Shown: positions 49,558-58,846, counted from the stretch's first letter. The stretch: 64,000 nt of DNA from Herbidospora galbida (GCF_005233835.1 NZ_SZQA01000030.1:56045-120044), one strand, 5' to 3'. Program-made: numbers and translations. Notes: a model not told the origin generated them from the letters alone.

Positions 49558-49563
49558 AAACTA
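49558..49563 (-). promoter_or_regulatory. -10 box of the SDR-led operon (leaderless)
   Basis: TAGTTT on the minus strand lies 7 nt before the ATG at 49550, with no Shine-Dalgarno site. This predicts transcription starting at the ATG. Inference from spacing. Confidence 0.4.
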
Positions 49564-49586
49564 GCGAGCGAGCCGTCAACGCCCGG

Positions 49587-49964
49587 TCAAGGCATCGGCA
49601 CGGCCACCGGTTCCCGCTGCCCCTCCCAGGTCAGCCAGATCACCGAAGGGTGCCGGGCCGCCGGGCGCAGCAGGAACTGCCAGCTCGACCCCGGCCCGAT
49701 CGCCACCTGCGCGGGCAGGTCGCCGAGGCCGGGCCCGGCCTTGCGCCAGTCGGCCGTCACCGACAGGGCGCGGTCGGTGCCGGTGTTGGTCAGCCAGCAC
49801 AGCGACTGGGTGCCGCGCACCCGCGCGATCCGCCACGCCACCGCCGGCGGGCCCGGCTCGTCGAGGGTGCGCCGGTTCACCCACAGGCCGACCATGCTCA
49901 GGCCCAGCCCGCCGACCCCGACGGCCGCGCCGAGGGCGAGGTCTCCGCTCGTCAATGCGTTCAC
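49587..49964 (-). CDS. Small membrane-anchored hypothetical protein
   Basis: 125 aa, one N-terminal hydrophobic helix (about 8-28) followed by a beta-rich soluble part (WRIARVRGTQSLCWLTNTGTD, WQFLLRPAARHPSVIWLTWEG). The opening of the mature part resembles immunoglobulin-like strands. No family was recognised. The frame extends to 49994, but GTG 49964 gives a good membrane start. It lies divergently opposite the TSUP transporter gene. Confidence 0.6.
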   Translation of the reverse strand: MNALTSGDLALGAAVGVGGLGLSMVGLWVNRRTLDEPGPPAVAWRIARVRGTQSLCWLTNTGTDRALSVTADWRKAGPGLGDLPAQVAIGPGSSWQFLLRPAARHPSVIWLTWEGQREPVAVPMP

Positions 49965-50119
49965 ACGGCCGACATTAAGAAGGGGCGCGACCACGAGCGG
50001 GGCGAGTGACGAGACCCTTACCCCGACCTGGTCTTTTGCAGATGGCGCAGAGCGGCTGTTTCATCGCAGAAAGGTCATCATTTAACCTAGGGGCAAAGTA
50101 GGAATCGAAGGGAGACGCC

Positions 50120-51016
50120 GTGCGGTCACTGATCTTGCTCGGGCTCGTCGGGTTCGCGGCCCAACTCGTCGACGGCAGCCTCGGCATGGCATACGGCGTC
50201 ACCTCCACGACCCTGTTGCTGGCCATCGGCACCAACGCCGCCGCCGCGTCCGCGACCGTCCACCTGGCCGAGATCGGCACGACTCTCGCCTCGGGCGTGG
50301 CGCACTGGCGGTTCAACAACATCGACTGGAAGGTCGTCGCGAAGATCGGTATCCCCGGCGCCATCGGCGCCTTCGCGGGCGCGACCTTCCTGTCGAGCCT
50401 CTCCACCGAGTCGGGCGCGCCGATCATGTCGCTGATCCTGCTCACGCTCGGCCTCTACATCCTGATCCGCTTCACCGCCTTCGGCCTGCCCAAGGGACAG
50501 CTCGGCAAGCCGATGCGCAAGCGGTTCCTGGCCCCGCTCGGGCTGTTCGCCGGGTTCGTCGACGCGACCGGAGGCGGCGGCTGGGGGCCGGTCGGCACCC
50601 CGGCGATCCTGGCCAGCGGCCGGATGGAGCCGCGCAAGGTCATCGGCTCCATCGACGCCAGCGAGTTCCTCGTCGCCATCGCCGCCTCGCTCGGCTTCCT
50701 GGTCGGCATCGGCTCGGAGAACATCGACTTCGCCTGGGTCGGCGTGCTGCTGCTCGGCGGCGTCATCGCCGCGCCGATCGCCGCCTGGCTGGTGCGGCAC
50801 GTGCCGCCGCGCATCCTCGGCTCCGCCGTCGGCGGCCTGATCATCCTCACCAACGTGCGCACTCTCCTGCGCAGTGACTGGATCGCCGCCTCCAGTTCGG
50901 TCCAGACGGTCGTGTACGTCGTCCTCGCGCTCGTCTGGGTGGGGTCGGTCGTCTACTCGGTCGGCGAGCACCGCAAGACGAAGGCCGCCGAGACCGAACT
51001 GACCCCGGCGGCCTGA
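50120..51016 (+). CDS. TSUP-family (TauE/SafE) membrane transporter
   Basis: 298 aa with about eight TM helices in two halves, each beginning with a GLVGFAAQLVDGSLGMAYG or LGLFAGFVDATGGGGWGPVG type motif, the hallmark of TauE/SafE anion exporters. It probably moves a sulfur-containing organic or inorganic anion such as sulfite or a sulfonate. A good ribosome binding site (GAAGGGAG) lies upstream of the GTG start. It converges on the PepSY gene with 3 bp between stops. Confidence 0.92.
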   Translation: MRSLILLGLVGFAAQLVDGSLGMAYGVTSTTLLLAIGTNAAAASATVHLAEIGTTLASGVAHWRFNNIDWKVVAKIGIPGAIGAFAGATFLSSLSTESGAPIMSLILLTLGLYILIRFTAFGLPKGQLGKPMRKRFLAPLGLFAGFVDATGGGGWGPVGTPAILASGRMEPRKVIGSIDASEFLVAIAASLGFLVGIGSENIDFAWVGVLLLGGVIAAPIAAWLVRHVPPRILGSAVGGLIILTNVRTLLRSDWIAASSSVQTVVYVVLALVWVGSVVYSVGEHRKTKAAETELTPAA

Positions 51017-51019
51017 CCG

Positions 51020-52408
51020 TCAGGAGCCCAGCCGCACGGCGATCCGGTCGATCACCAGCATCGCCACCATCGTCAGCCCGGCCAGCGGGAACAGGATCCC
51101 CAGCACGGCGAGCAGGGCCGCCACGCCCCACGTGGTGCGCCCGTTCGCCGGGCGGCGGGGCGCGCCGACCGAGCCCTTCGGACGCCGCTTCCACCACATC
51201 CAGACGCCGGTCACGATCAGCCCGATCAGCGCCAGGCACGCCCCGAGCATCACCAGCAGGTTGACGACGCCGTAGCGGCGGCCCTCGTGGATCGCGATGC
51301 CCAGCTCGACGGCCTTGGCCATCACGCCGTACTCGTTCCAGCCGTAGTCGGTGAGGATCTTCCCGCTGTACTGGTCGACGTGCAGGGTCTGCCCGGCCGA
51401 CGGGTCGCGATAGTGGTCGGTGACGACCGTGTAGACGCCGGTCGGCTCGGCGGGCAGCAGCATCTTCAGGTCGCACTGGCCGGGCGGGCAGTCGCGGATC
51501 GCCGGGCGGGCCGCCGCCAGCGCCGCCTCCAGCGCGATCGCGCCCGGCTGGAGCACGCCGCCGCCACCGCCGTGGTGCGCCTCCGACTCCGGCACGGGCA
51601 GGTTCTCGGCCGCCCAGGGCACCTTCGCGTCGGGGTGGTGCGACAGGTCGCCGCTGAGCGTCGACGTCGAGGTCACCTCGGGGTAGCCGGAGTCGAAGTA
51701 GGCCTGGGCCTTGTTCACGTAGTCGCCCCAGAAGCCCGACCAGGGCAGGCCCGACAGCACGAGAAACACGATCGCCACGCCGGCGCCGACGCCGGTCCAC
51801 ATGTGCAGCCGGCGCAGCGAACCGCGCGTCTTCTTCTTGGGGGCGGCGCGCTTCCTGGTCGTCCACCACATGTAGGTGCCGGTCGCGATCAGGATCAGCG
51901 ACCAGCACGCGGCCGTCTCCACGATCCGGTCGCCGACGACCCCGGCCATCAGCTCGCCGTGGATCTTGCGAACCGCCGCCATGAACGTGCCGGCGTCGTC
52001 GACCACGCCGAGGACCTTGCCGTCGCCCGGGTCGACGTACACGGAGATCCCGTCGGCGAACGGGCCCGGGTCGGCGCCCTGGAAGATGATCCGCGTCGAC
52101 CGGTCGGGGCCCGAGGGCGGGATCACCGCCCTGATGTCGACGCCCGGCTTCACGGCCTGTGCCGCGGCGACCTGATCGGCGAGCGGCACCGGGTCCGCGA
52201 CGGCGGCCACCTCCCGCACGTCCTGCTGCGACCAGGCCTCGAAGGGCTGCTTGAACAGGTAGATGGAGCCGGTCACGGCCATCACGAACAGGATCGGGGC
52301 GACGAACACCCCGGCGTAGAAGTGCCACCGCCACAGCAGACGGTAGTTGTGTGTTGACGCTTTAGGGTCGGTTTCGGGCGTCGTCGGACGCACGTCGATC
52401 GAGGTCAT
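51020..52408 (-). CDS. PepSY-associated TM protein
   Basis: 462 aa of the PepSY_TM family. One TM near the N terminus (LLWRWHFYAGVFVAPILFVMAVTGSIYLF), an extracytoplasmic PepSY-type region, an IHGELM segment, further TM helices near residues 160 and 200, a second extracytoplasmic domain with HHGGGGG, and final TM helices. Such proteins are often near metal or heme uptake genes and are linked to iron reduction or assimilation. It follows a small membrane protein gene (34 bp upstream) in the same operon. Confidence 0.88.
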   Translation of the reverse strand: MTSIDVRPTTPETDPKASTHNYRLLWRWHFYAGVFVAPILFVMAVTGSIYLFKQPFEAWSQQDVREVAAVADPVPLADQVAAAQAVKPGVDIRAVIPPSGPDRSTRIIFQGADPGPFADGISVYVDPGDGKVLGVVDDAGTFMAAVRKIHGELMAGVVGDRIVETAACWSLILIATGTYMWWTTRKRAAPKKKTRGSLRRLHMWTGVGAGVAIVFLVLSGLPWSGFWGDYVNKAQAYFDSGYPEVTSTSTLSGDLSHHPDAKVPWAAENLPVPESEAHHGGGGGVLQPGAIALEAALAAARPAIRDCPPGQCDLKMLLPAEPTGVYTVVTDHYRDPSAGQTLHVDQYSGKILTDYGWNEYGVMAKAVELGIAIHEGRRYGVVNLLVMLGACLALIGLIVTGVWMWWKRRPKGSVGAPRRPANGRTTWGVAALLAVLGILFPLAGLTMVAMLVIDRIAVRLGS

Positions 52409-52442
52409 GGTTTCTCGCTCCGGGGTTGAGAGGTCGACGGGT

Positions 52443-52982
52443 TCAGCGGGCGGGCTGAACCGGTGGACCCCTCCGCCGGAGAACGGAGGTGAGGAACCGC
52501 CCGTCCGGGACGGCCTCCGCCGCGCGCCGGAACACCACGGGCCCGACGGCCGGGACGCGGGGGCGCAGCAGCACGAGGAGCCGCGCCACCAGAAGGTGGA
52601 GCAGTTCGGCCAGGGCGCTCTCGCCCCGTGACAGCCAGGCCGCCGACAGCACCGCGACCACGCCGTGCGCGACGGCCATGCCGAGCGTGGCCGCCGCGCC
52701 GCCGGTGTGGTGGTCGGCCGGAGGGGTCACGGCTCCCAGGGCGAAGAGGTGGTGCATGCCGTACTGGAACAGGAAGCAGAACCCGAGCAGGGCCGCGCCC
52801 GAGAGACGGCGGCGGGCCAGCGCGAAGGCGACGCAGCCGGTCGAGACGGTCGCGGCGCCGATGAGCGGGAGGTGGACCGGGGAGCCGCCGGCGAGCAGGT
52901 GCATGGCCAGAGACGCGAGCACGCACACGACGGCGAACAGCGCCGCGCGTGCGACGCGTAATCCGGGCCCGCCGATGTCCAC
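52443..52982 (-). CDS. Small multi-pass membrane protein beside PepSY gene
   Basis: 179 aa with four or five hydrophobic helices (about 10-30, 35-55, 60-80, 98-117, 124-140) and a basic C-terminal tail. His residues cluster in the loops (MHLL, GMHHLFAL, ADHHTGG), which would suit metal binding. It is 34 bp upstream of the PepSY gene in the same direction, so the two may act together in metal handling (inference). Family not recognised. Confidence 0.68.
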   Translation of the reverse strand: MDIGGPGLRVARAALFAVVCVLASLAMHLLAGGSPVHLPLIGAATVSTGCVAFALARRRLSGAALLGFCFLFQYGMHHLFALGAVTPPADHHTGGAAATLGMAVAHGVVAVLSAAWLSRGESALAELLHLLVARLLVLLRPRVPAVGPVVFRRAAEAVPDGRFLTSVLRRRGPPVQPAR

Positions 52983-53138
52983 GACCGCAATGCTCCCAGA
53001 AACGATCAGAGAGGCAAGGCCTCAAACTCTCACGAGCGGAGATACGCGACAGAGGCCCCGGCCGTTCGATGAAACCTTCACCGGGCCGACCGTCGCACCG
53101 CCCCCGGCGTCTCCGCCACCGGGCTGCCGATGAGGCCG

Positions 53139-53167
53139 CCCGCATCCTCCTCACCGGGGGATGCGGG
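53139..53167 (-). terminator. Hairpin after the NmrA-like gene
   Basis: CCCGCATCC (53139-53147) and GGATGCGGG (53159-53167) form a perfect 9-bp stem around an 11-nt loop, starting 8 nt past the stop of the minus-strand gene at 53176. No T-run follows. Probably a factor-independent GC-rich terminator. Confidence 0.45.
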
Positions 53168-53175
53168 TGGCTCTT

Positions 53176-53964
53176 TCAGCGGAAGGCCGCCGCGTTCTCC
53201 TGGACCCAGTCGGCGAAGGTGCGGGCCGGGTGGCCCGTGACCTCCTCCACCGTCGGGAGGACCGTGCGGCCCTGGACCGGGGGGTCGGTGCGGACCTGGA
53301 GCATGAAGGCGACGTCCTCCTCGCCGAAGCCCCATGACGTCCAGACGGCGACCATCTGGTCGGCGGTGAGTTCCTCGAAGCGGATCTCGCGGTCCAGGAC
53401 CTTCGACAGCACCGCCACCTTCTCGGGCGCGGTCAGCGCCTCCGGGCCGGTGAGCCAGTACTCCTTGTCCTGGTGGCCGTCCTGCGTCAGGGCGCACGCG
53501 GCGACGTCGGCGATGTCCGACTCGTGGATCATCGAGCTCGGCATGGCGGCGAAGCCGTCGCGGACGACGCCCTCCGCCTTGATCGAGTCTGCCCATTCCA
53601 GGACGTTCGACATGAACTCGACGGGGGCCAGGCAGGTCGGGCGCAGGCCCGCCGCGCGGAGGGCCTGTTCCAGGGGGTCGGCGGTGAGGGAGCCCTGCAG
53701 CAGGGTCACCCGGGTCAGGCCGCGGGCCGCCTCGGCGATGGCCGCCGGGTCGCCCGCGAAGGTGATGAGGTGGGCGGCCGTCACGCCGTCGAAGAGGCCC
53801 GCCGGGTTCGCCAGGTCTCCCCGAACGACCTCCACCCCGTCCGGCAGCGCCGCTCGCGCGGGGTCGCGGGTGAGGGCGCGGACGTCGTGGCCCTCCGCCA
53901 GGAGCCGGTTCACCAGGGGGCGGCCGACGTTGCCGGTGGCGCCCGTCACCAGGATGCGTGTCAT
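53176..53964 (-). CDS. NmrA-like NAD(P)H-binding protein
   Basis: 262 aa atypical SDR. The Rossmann motif VTGATGNVGRPLVNRLL is at the N terminus, followed by LTRDP (NADP preference), GDLANPAGL and the C-terminal helices. The catalytic Tyr-Lys pair is not clear, which is normal for NmrA/QOR2-type proteins. It may be a quinone reductase or redox sensor. It follows the siderophore operon in the same direction after 39 bp but is probably separate. Confidence 0.87.
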   Translation of the reverse strand: MTRILVTGATGNVGRPLVNRLLAEGHDVRALTRDPARAALPDGVEVVRGDLANPAGLFDGVTAAHLITFAGDPAAIAEAARGLTRVTLLQGSLTADPLEQALRAAGLRPTCLAPVEFMSNVLEWADSIKAEGVVRDGFAAMPSSMIHESDIADVAACALTQDGHQDKEYWLTGPEALTAPEKVAVLSKVLDREIRFEELTADQMVAVWTSWGFGEEDVAFMLQVRTDPPVQGRTVLPTVEEVTGHPARTFADWVQENAAAFR

Positions 53965-54003
53965 GCCGCCGACCCTAGGAACCCCTGCGGTCAGGTCATG
54001 ACC

Positions 54004-54894
54004 TCAATTCGACTCGGCCCGGCCCTTCCGCCAGTAGCCCATGAACGCCACCGCCTTCCGGTCGAGACCTCGCTCGCCGACCAGGTGCCGCCGCAGCGTC
54101 ACGACCACCGCGGCCTCCCCGGCCAGCCACACGTAGCAGGCCGCCGGGGGCGCGTCGGGGATCTCCCACAAAATGTCGACGTCGACGTCGACGTCCTCCA
54201 CCTGCGCGGGGGCGGCCGGCGGGATGAGGCGGGCCGCCGCCGCCTTCACCTCGTCGATCAGCAGCGAGCCGTGGTCGGCGCCGTTCCTCGGGAGCCAGGT
54301 GACCCGCATTCCGGCGGGCGCGGTCTCCTTCTGTACGTCCGCCGTCTCCGGCACCTCCATCAGCGCCTCCCCGGTGATGTGCGGGGGGAGCTGCTCCAGG
54401 ATGCGGGTGATGGCCGGGACCGCCGTCTCGTCGCCGGCCAGCAGCAGGTTGCCCCCGTCGGCGGGCAGCTTGAACTCCAGCCCGCCGTAGGGGCCGCCGT
54501 GCCGGGAGTCGGGTCCCCACAGGGCGCAGCGGTCGTCCTCCTGCACGTCGGCGGCCCACCGGGCGGCCGGGCCGAGGTGGCCGTCGTCGGCGTGCAGGAC
54601 GATGTCCACGTCCACCTCCGCGACCGAGGGGCGGACGGCGCGGACGGTGTAGGTCCGGATCGGGTTCTTCTGATCGTCGGGGAGGGCGCGGTAGCGGGCG
54701 TGCCAGTCGGGGCCGTCGGGGAACAGCAGCGTCCCGTACTCGGGGATCGGGACGACCAGCTTGATCCGCTGGTCGTAGCCGGGGTCGGCGAAGTGCTCCA
54801 GGTCGTCGCCGGTGAAGGTGACGCGCAGGAACGCCGGGCTCAGCCGCTCGACGCGGCGGACGCGCACCTGGAAGACGTGCCAGGGGTCGTGCAT
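54004..54894 (-). CDS. Siderophore-interacting protein (FAD-type ferric reductase)
   Basis: 296 aa. The FAD-binding segment RTYTVR, AGDETAVPAI and the C-terminal AACYVWLAGEAAVV plus GYWRKGRAE match the SIP/ViuB family. It reduces iron in ferric siderophores with NAD(P)H, releasing Fe(II) in the cytoplasm. It is the last gene of the iron operon, 1 nt after the permease stop. A GTCGAC repeat encodes an acidic VDVDVD run near residue 230. Confidence 0.92.
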   Translation of the reverse strand: MHDPWHVFQVRVRRVERLSPAFLRVTFTGDDLEHFADPGYDQRIKLVVPIPEYGTLLFPDGPDWHARYRALPDDQKNPIRTYTVRAVRPSVAEVDVDIVLHADDGHLGPAARWAADVQEDDRCALWGPDSRHGGPYGGLEFKLPADGGNLLLAGDETAVPAITRILEQLPPHITGEALMEVPETADVQKETAPAGMRVTWLPRNGADHGSLLIDEVKAAAARLIPPAAPAQVEDVDVDVDILWEIPDAPPAACYVWLAGEAAVVVTLRRHLVGERGLDRKAVAFMGYWRKGRAESN

Positions 54895-54895
54895 G

Positions 54896-56953
54896 TCAGG
54901 ACTCCTGTCCCGCTCGTGACCGCCACAGCAGCCAGACGAAATACGGTGTGCCGAGCATGGCGGTGACCAGTCCGGCGGGGATCTGGGCGGGGGCGATGAC
55001 CGTCCGTCCCAGGGTGTCGGCGAGGCTGACCAGCAGCGCGCCCAGCAGGGCCGCGACCGGCAGGACCCGGGTGTGCCGGCCGCCCACGAGGGCGCGGGCG
55101 GCGTGCGGGGCGACGAGCCCGACGAAGCCGACCACGCCGATCGCCGAGACGGCGGTCGCGGTCAGCAGCACCGCGCCCGCCAGGGCGGTGAGGCGGGCCG
55201 GTTCGACCGGCACCCCCAGGATGCGCGGCGTGTGCTCGTCGAGCGAGAGCAGGTCGAGTTCCCGGCGCTGCCCGGCCACCAGCGGCACCACGACCGCCAG
55301 CGCGATCGCCACCGGCAGCAGCTGCAGCGGGGTCCGGCCGTAGGTCGAGCCGGACAGCCAGGTCAGCGCCGTGGCGGTGTTCCACGGGTCGGTCTCGACG
55401 ATGATCAGCACGGTCAGCGCCGTGCCCGCCGAGGCGACCGCGAAGCCCATCAGCACCAGCCGGTCGGAGCTCAGGCCGCCCTTCCATGCCAGGCCGTAGA
55501 CCAGCGCGAACGCCACCAGCGCGCCCAGCCCGGCGGCGCCCGTGACGGCCCACAGCCCGGCCGCCGGGGCGAACGAGATGATCGAGATCGCGCCGACCCC
55601 CGCGCCCGAGGTGATGCCGAGCACGCTCGGTTCGGCCAGCGGGTTGCGGCAGACGGCCTGGATGATCGTGCCGGCCACCGCGAGCGCGGCCCCGGCCAGC
55701 ACCGCCGCCAGGACGCGGGGATAGCGCTGGTCGAGCACGAACGTGATGCCCATGTTCGTACGGCCCTGCAGCCACAGGCCGATGTCGCCGGTCCGCAGGA
55801 AGGTGTCGCCGAGGAGCATGCCGAGCACGACGGCCCCGGCTAGCAGAGCCGTACCGCCGAGGACGAAGGCAGTGAAGACGGCGCGGGAGCGGTGGGCGGC
55901 GGCCCGGATGCCGGGCGGGCGCCGGGCCGGGCCGCCGTCGCGGTGCCGCCGGGCCAGGTAGACCATCACCGCGGCGCCGACCAGCGCCGTCACCACGCCG
56001 GGCGGCACGTCGACCCCCGACTGGCCGCCGAACAGTGCCCGCAGCGACACGTCGGCGGCCAGCACCACCAGCACTCCGGCCAGGCCGGAGAGCGGGACCA
56101 GATTCCGGTGCGCCAGCAGGCCGGGCAGCCACCGCCCGGCCAGCCGTACGACCACCGGCGCGCACAGCCCGACGAAGCCGACCGGCCCGGCGATCACCAC
56201 GGCCGCACTGGCCAGCAGCACCGCGAGCAGGGTCACCCCGAACCGCAGCCGGCGCACGTTGACGCCGAGCACGGTCGCGCCCTCGCCGCCGAGCCCGAGC
56301 ACGTCGAGCCGGGGCCCGAGGAGGACCCCGGCGGCCAGCGCGAGCACGATGACCGGCGCGACCTGCGTCACGACCGACAGGTCCTTCTGCGTCAGCGCGC
56401 CCGAACCCCAGGCGTACAGGCCCGTCGTCTCCTGCTGGAACAGGATCATCATCAGGTTCGTCAGCGCCGTGAACGCCAGCGCCGCCGCCGACCCGGCCAG
56501 GATCAGCCGGGTGGTGCCGCTGCGCCCGCCCGCCGAGACGGCCATGACGAGCCCGGCCGCCGCGAGGCCGCCGAGGAATGCCAGCCCGCCCGACGGCAGG
56601 GTCGGCAGGTTGACGCCCAGCGCCGCGGCGGCCACCACGGCGAGGTAGGCGCCGGAGGAGACCGCCAGGGTGTCGGGCGAGGCGAGCGGGTTGCGCGAGA
56701 TCGACTGGAGCAGCGCCCCGGACGCGCCGAGCGCCAGCCCGACCGCGATCGCGGCCAGCAGGCGCGGCAGCCGGGAGGCCAGCAGCACGCGCATGGCCTC
56801 GTCGCCGGTGTCGAGCAGGTCGAACAGCCCGACCGAGGAGGTGCCCTGGGTGAGGTGCACCGCCGCGACCACGACGATCGCGGCCACGGCGGCGGTGAAG
56901 ACGCCCGCCACCCCGAGACGGGGGGCGGCGGGGGTCACGACGGTGGTGGTCAA
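54896..56953 (-). CDS. Fused double FecCD-type siderophore permease
   Basis: 685 aa, two FecCD/BtuC permeases joined in one chain (first half about 1-340, second about 350-685). Both halves carry the motifs SRNPLASPDTLAVSSGAYL and CRNPLAEPSVLGITSGAG, plus GFVGLCAPVVVR and GFVGLVAPHAAR. Fusion, as in FhuB, gives an intramolecular dimer. The TTG at 56953 overlaps the binding-protein stop (TTGA) and is my preferred start; a GTG at 56938 is an alternative. It works with the ATPase and binding protein of the same operon. Confidence 0.9.
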   Translation of the reverse strand: MTTTVVTPAAPRLGVAGVFTAAVAAIVVVAAVHLTQGTSSVGLFDLLDTGDEAMRVLLASRLPRLLAAIAVGLALGASGALLQSISRNPLASPDTLAVSSGAYLAVVAAAALGVNLPTLPSGGLAFLGGLAAAGLVMAVSAGGRSGTTRLILAGSAAALAFTALTNLMMILFQQETTGLYAWGSGALTQKDLSVVTQVAPVIVLALAAGVLLGPRLDVLGLGGEGATVLGVNVRRLRFGVTLLAVLLASAAVVIAGPVGFVGLCAPVVVRLAGRWLPGLLAHRNLVPLSGLAGVLVVLAADVSLRALFGGQSGVDVPPGVVTALVGAAVMVYLARRHRDGGPARRPPGIRAAAHRSRAVFTAFVLGGTALLAGAVVLGMLLGDTFLRTGDIGLWLQGRTNMGITFVLDQRYPRVLAAVLAGAALAVAGTIIQAVCRNPLAEPSVLGITSGAGVGAISIISFAPAAGLWAVTGAAGLGALVAFALVYGLAWKGGLSSDRLVLMGFAVASAGTALTVLIIVETDPWNTATALTWLSGSTYGRTPLQLLPVAIALAVVVPLVAGQRRELDLLSLDEHTPRILGVPVEPARLTALAGAVLLTATAVSAIGVVGFVGLVAPHAARALVGGRHTRVLPVAALLGALLVSLADTLGRTVIAPAQIPAGLVTAMLGTPYFVWLLWRSRAGQES

Positions 56954-57936
56954 GCCGTGTAGGCCTTCACGAGCGCGTCGGCGTACTGGGCCACCGAGAG
57001 GGGGCCGCCGAACGTCCAGATGCCGTCGGGCAGCTTGGTGACCTGGCCGCTCTTGACGAAGGGCAGGGAGGTCCAGATCGCGTTGTTCTTGAGGTCGTCG
57101 GCGAAGACGTCGGCGCCGTCGCTGGCGTTGTAGAAGAAGCGGATCTTCTCGTCCTTGAGCGGGCTCAGGCCCTCGACGTCGGTGGTGCCCAGGCCCCAGT
57201 CGGGGTCGACGTCGCCGGTCCAGGCGTTGCGCAGGCCGATGGCCTCGGCGGTCTCGGCGACCAGGGCGCCCTTGCCGAACATCCGGATCGACACGCTGCC
57301 GCCCTCGGACCATCCGTCGGCCATGGCGAACGGGCTGCCGGCGTGCCCGGCGGCCTCGATGGCCGACTTGGCGGTGGCGAACTTCGCGTCCATGTCGGTG
57401 AGCAGCCGGTCGGCCTCGGCCTCCTTGCCGACGGCGGTCGCGATCATCTTCAGGTCGGCGCGCATGCGGCCCAGGTTGTCGGTGGCCGACGAGCCCTTGG
57501 GCACCAGCACCGGGACGAACTTCTCCAGCTGCGCCACGATCGGGCTGTTGGCCGCGGCCTCCATCACGATGAGGTCGGGCTGCAGGGCGACGATGGCGTC
57601 GACGCTCGGCTCGCCACGGGTGCCGACGTCCTTGACCGACGGGTCGAGCGGCGCGGCGGTGACCCAGGTGGCGTATCCCTTGACGTCGGCCGCGCCGACC
57701 GGCATCACGCCGAGGCCGACGAGCATCTCGATCTCGCCCCACTCCAGGCCGACCACCCGGGTGGCGGGCTTGGCCAGCTTGACCTCGCGGCCGAGGCCGT
57801 CGGTGATGGTGATCGCCTGGGCCTGGGTCTCGGAGGCGGCGGGGGCGGCGGAGGGGGCTGCGGCGGGCTCGGTCGTCCCGCACGCGCCCAATCCCAGGAC
57901 GGCGGCGATGAGGAGCGCGGTGCGCAGGGGCTTCAT
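56950..57936 (-). CDS. Iron-siderophore ABC transporter substrate-binding lipoprotein
   Basis: 328 aa. Signal peptide with lipobox LGAC (Cys near residue 19), then a FepB/FhuD-like (class III) binding protein: DGLGREVKLAKPATRVVGLEWGEIEML, VGTRGEPSVDAIVALQPDLIV and a long linking helix. It captures the ferric siderophore outside the membrane. Located 12 nt after the ATPase gene. The siderophore is not identifiable from sequence. Confidence 0.92.
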   Translation of the reverse strand: MKPLRTALLIAAVLGLGACGTTEPAAAPSAAPAASETQAQAITITDGLGREVKLAKPATRVVGLEWGEIEMLVGLGVMPVGAADVKGYATWVTAAPLDPSVKDVGTRGEPSVDAIVALQPDLIVMEAAANSPIVAQLEKFVPVLVPKGSSATDNLGRMRADLKMIATAVGKEAEADRLLTDMDAKFATAKSAIEAAGHAGSPFAMADGWSEGGSVSIRMFGKGALVAETAEAIGLRNAWTGDVDPDWGLGTTDVEGLSPLKDEKIRFFYNASDGADVFADDLKNNAIWTSLPFVKSGQVTKLPDGIWTFGGPLSVAQYADALVKAYTA

Positions 57937-57948
57937 TGAACGTCTTCC

Positions 57949-58752
57949 TTAAACGGTGCTTTTCGAATGACGGCCGACCGGACGGGTCCGGATCGTCGCG
58001 CCGTCGTGGGTCACTTCGACCCGGATGCCGTAGGCCTCGGTCAGGAGTGCCTCGGTGAGGACGTCGGCGGGGGAGCCGACGGCCCTGATGCGGCCGCCGT
58101 GCAGCAGGACGACCTCGTCGGCGATGGCGGCGGCCTGGTCGAGGTCGTGCAGCACGACGCCGATGGCGACGTCGTGGTGGTCGGCGAGGTCGCGGACCAG
58201 GTCGAGCAGTTCGACCTGGTAGCGGAGGTCGAGGAAGGTGGTGGGCTCGTCGAGCAGCAGCACGCCGGTCTCCTGGGCCAGGCAGGTGGCCAGCCAGACG
58301 CGCTGGAGTTCGCCGCCGGACAGTTCGTCGGCGGGACGGTCGGCCATCGCGGTCGTGCCGGTCAGGTCCATGGCCCGCGCCACCGCCGCCGCGCCCTCGG
58401 CGTCTCCGGCCCGCCAGCGCCCCCGGTGGGGATGGCGGCCGTACGCCACCACGTCCCGCACCAGCACGCCAGAAGGCGTCGGCCGTGACTGGGAGAGCAG
58501 CGTGACCTTCCTGGCGAACTCGCGGGGGGCGAGATCGAAGGCCGAGGTGTCGTCGCCGAGCCGTACGGAACCGGAAACGGGCTCGTGGAGCCGGGCCAGC
58601 GCGCGCAGCAGGGTCGACTTGCCGCTGCCGTTGGGGCCGACGAGCGCGGTCACCCGGCCGGGGCGCAGCGTGATCCCGGCGTCGCGGACGACGGGAGTGC
58701 CTTGGTAAGCGAGGGACAGGCCGGAGCCGCGCAACGCGAGAGTTTCGGTCAC
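57949..58752 (-). CDS. Iron-siderophore ABC transporter ATP-binding protein
   Basis: 267 aa FepC/FecE-type ATPase. Walker A GPNGSGKST, Q-loop SQSR, signature LSGGELQR, Walker B VLLLDEPT, H-loop LHD. First gene of the operon ATPase, binding protein, double permease, SIP reductase. The GTG start lies 6 nt beyond the end of the iron box and has no Shine-Dalgarno site, so the mRNA is probably leaderless. Under iron-replete conditions a DtxR/IdeR repressor would block it. Confidence 0.95.
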   Translation of the reverse strand: MTETLALRGSGLSLAYQGTPVVRDAGITLRPGRVTALVGPNGSGKSTLLRALARLHEPVSGSVRLGDDTSAFDLAPREFARKVTLLSQSRPTPSGVLVRDVVAYGRHPHRGRWRAGDAEGAAAVARAMDLTGTTAMADRPADELSGGELQRVWLATCLAQETGVLLLDEPTTFLDLRYQVELLDLVRDLADHHDVAIGVVLHDLDQAAAIADEVVLLHGGRIRAVGSPADVLTEALLTEAYGIRVEVTHDGATIRTRPVGRHSKSTV

Positions 58753-58758
58753 GTGGAC

Positions 58759-58777
58759 TTAGGTTAGGCTAACCTTC
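58759..58777. promoter_or_regulatory. DtxR/IdeR iron box
   Basis: TTAGGTTAGGCTAACCT (58759-58775) matches the classical 19-bp box TTAGGTTAGGCTAACCTAA in its first 17 bases; only the last two differ (TC). It overlaps the -10 box of the iron-uptake operon and lies 6 bp before its start codon. DtxR-type repressors with Fe(II) bind such boxes, so the operon should be shut off when iron is plentiful. Confidence 0.9.
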
Positions 58778-58789
58778 GCCAACCTTCAA
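58761..58789 (-). promoter_or_regulatory. Promoter of the iron-uptake operon
   Basis: On the minus strand TTGAAG (plus 58784-58789) and TAACCT (plus 58761-58766) are separated by 17 bp. The -10 ends 8 nt before the GTG start at 58752. The iron box covers the -10, explaining repression. Confidence 0.6.
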
Positions 58790-58846
58790 TATCGGGTAAA
58801 AAGGACACCCCAGTTAGACGGCGACCTCTGGTGGCAGACTCCCGCC

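Noticed and set aside
54170..54200. GTCGAC repeat in the siderophore-interacting protein gene
   Set aside because: It simply encodes a short acidic Val-Asp run; too short and in frame, so not listed as a separate repeat.
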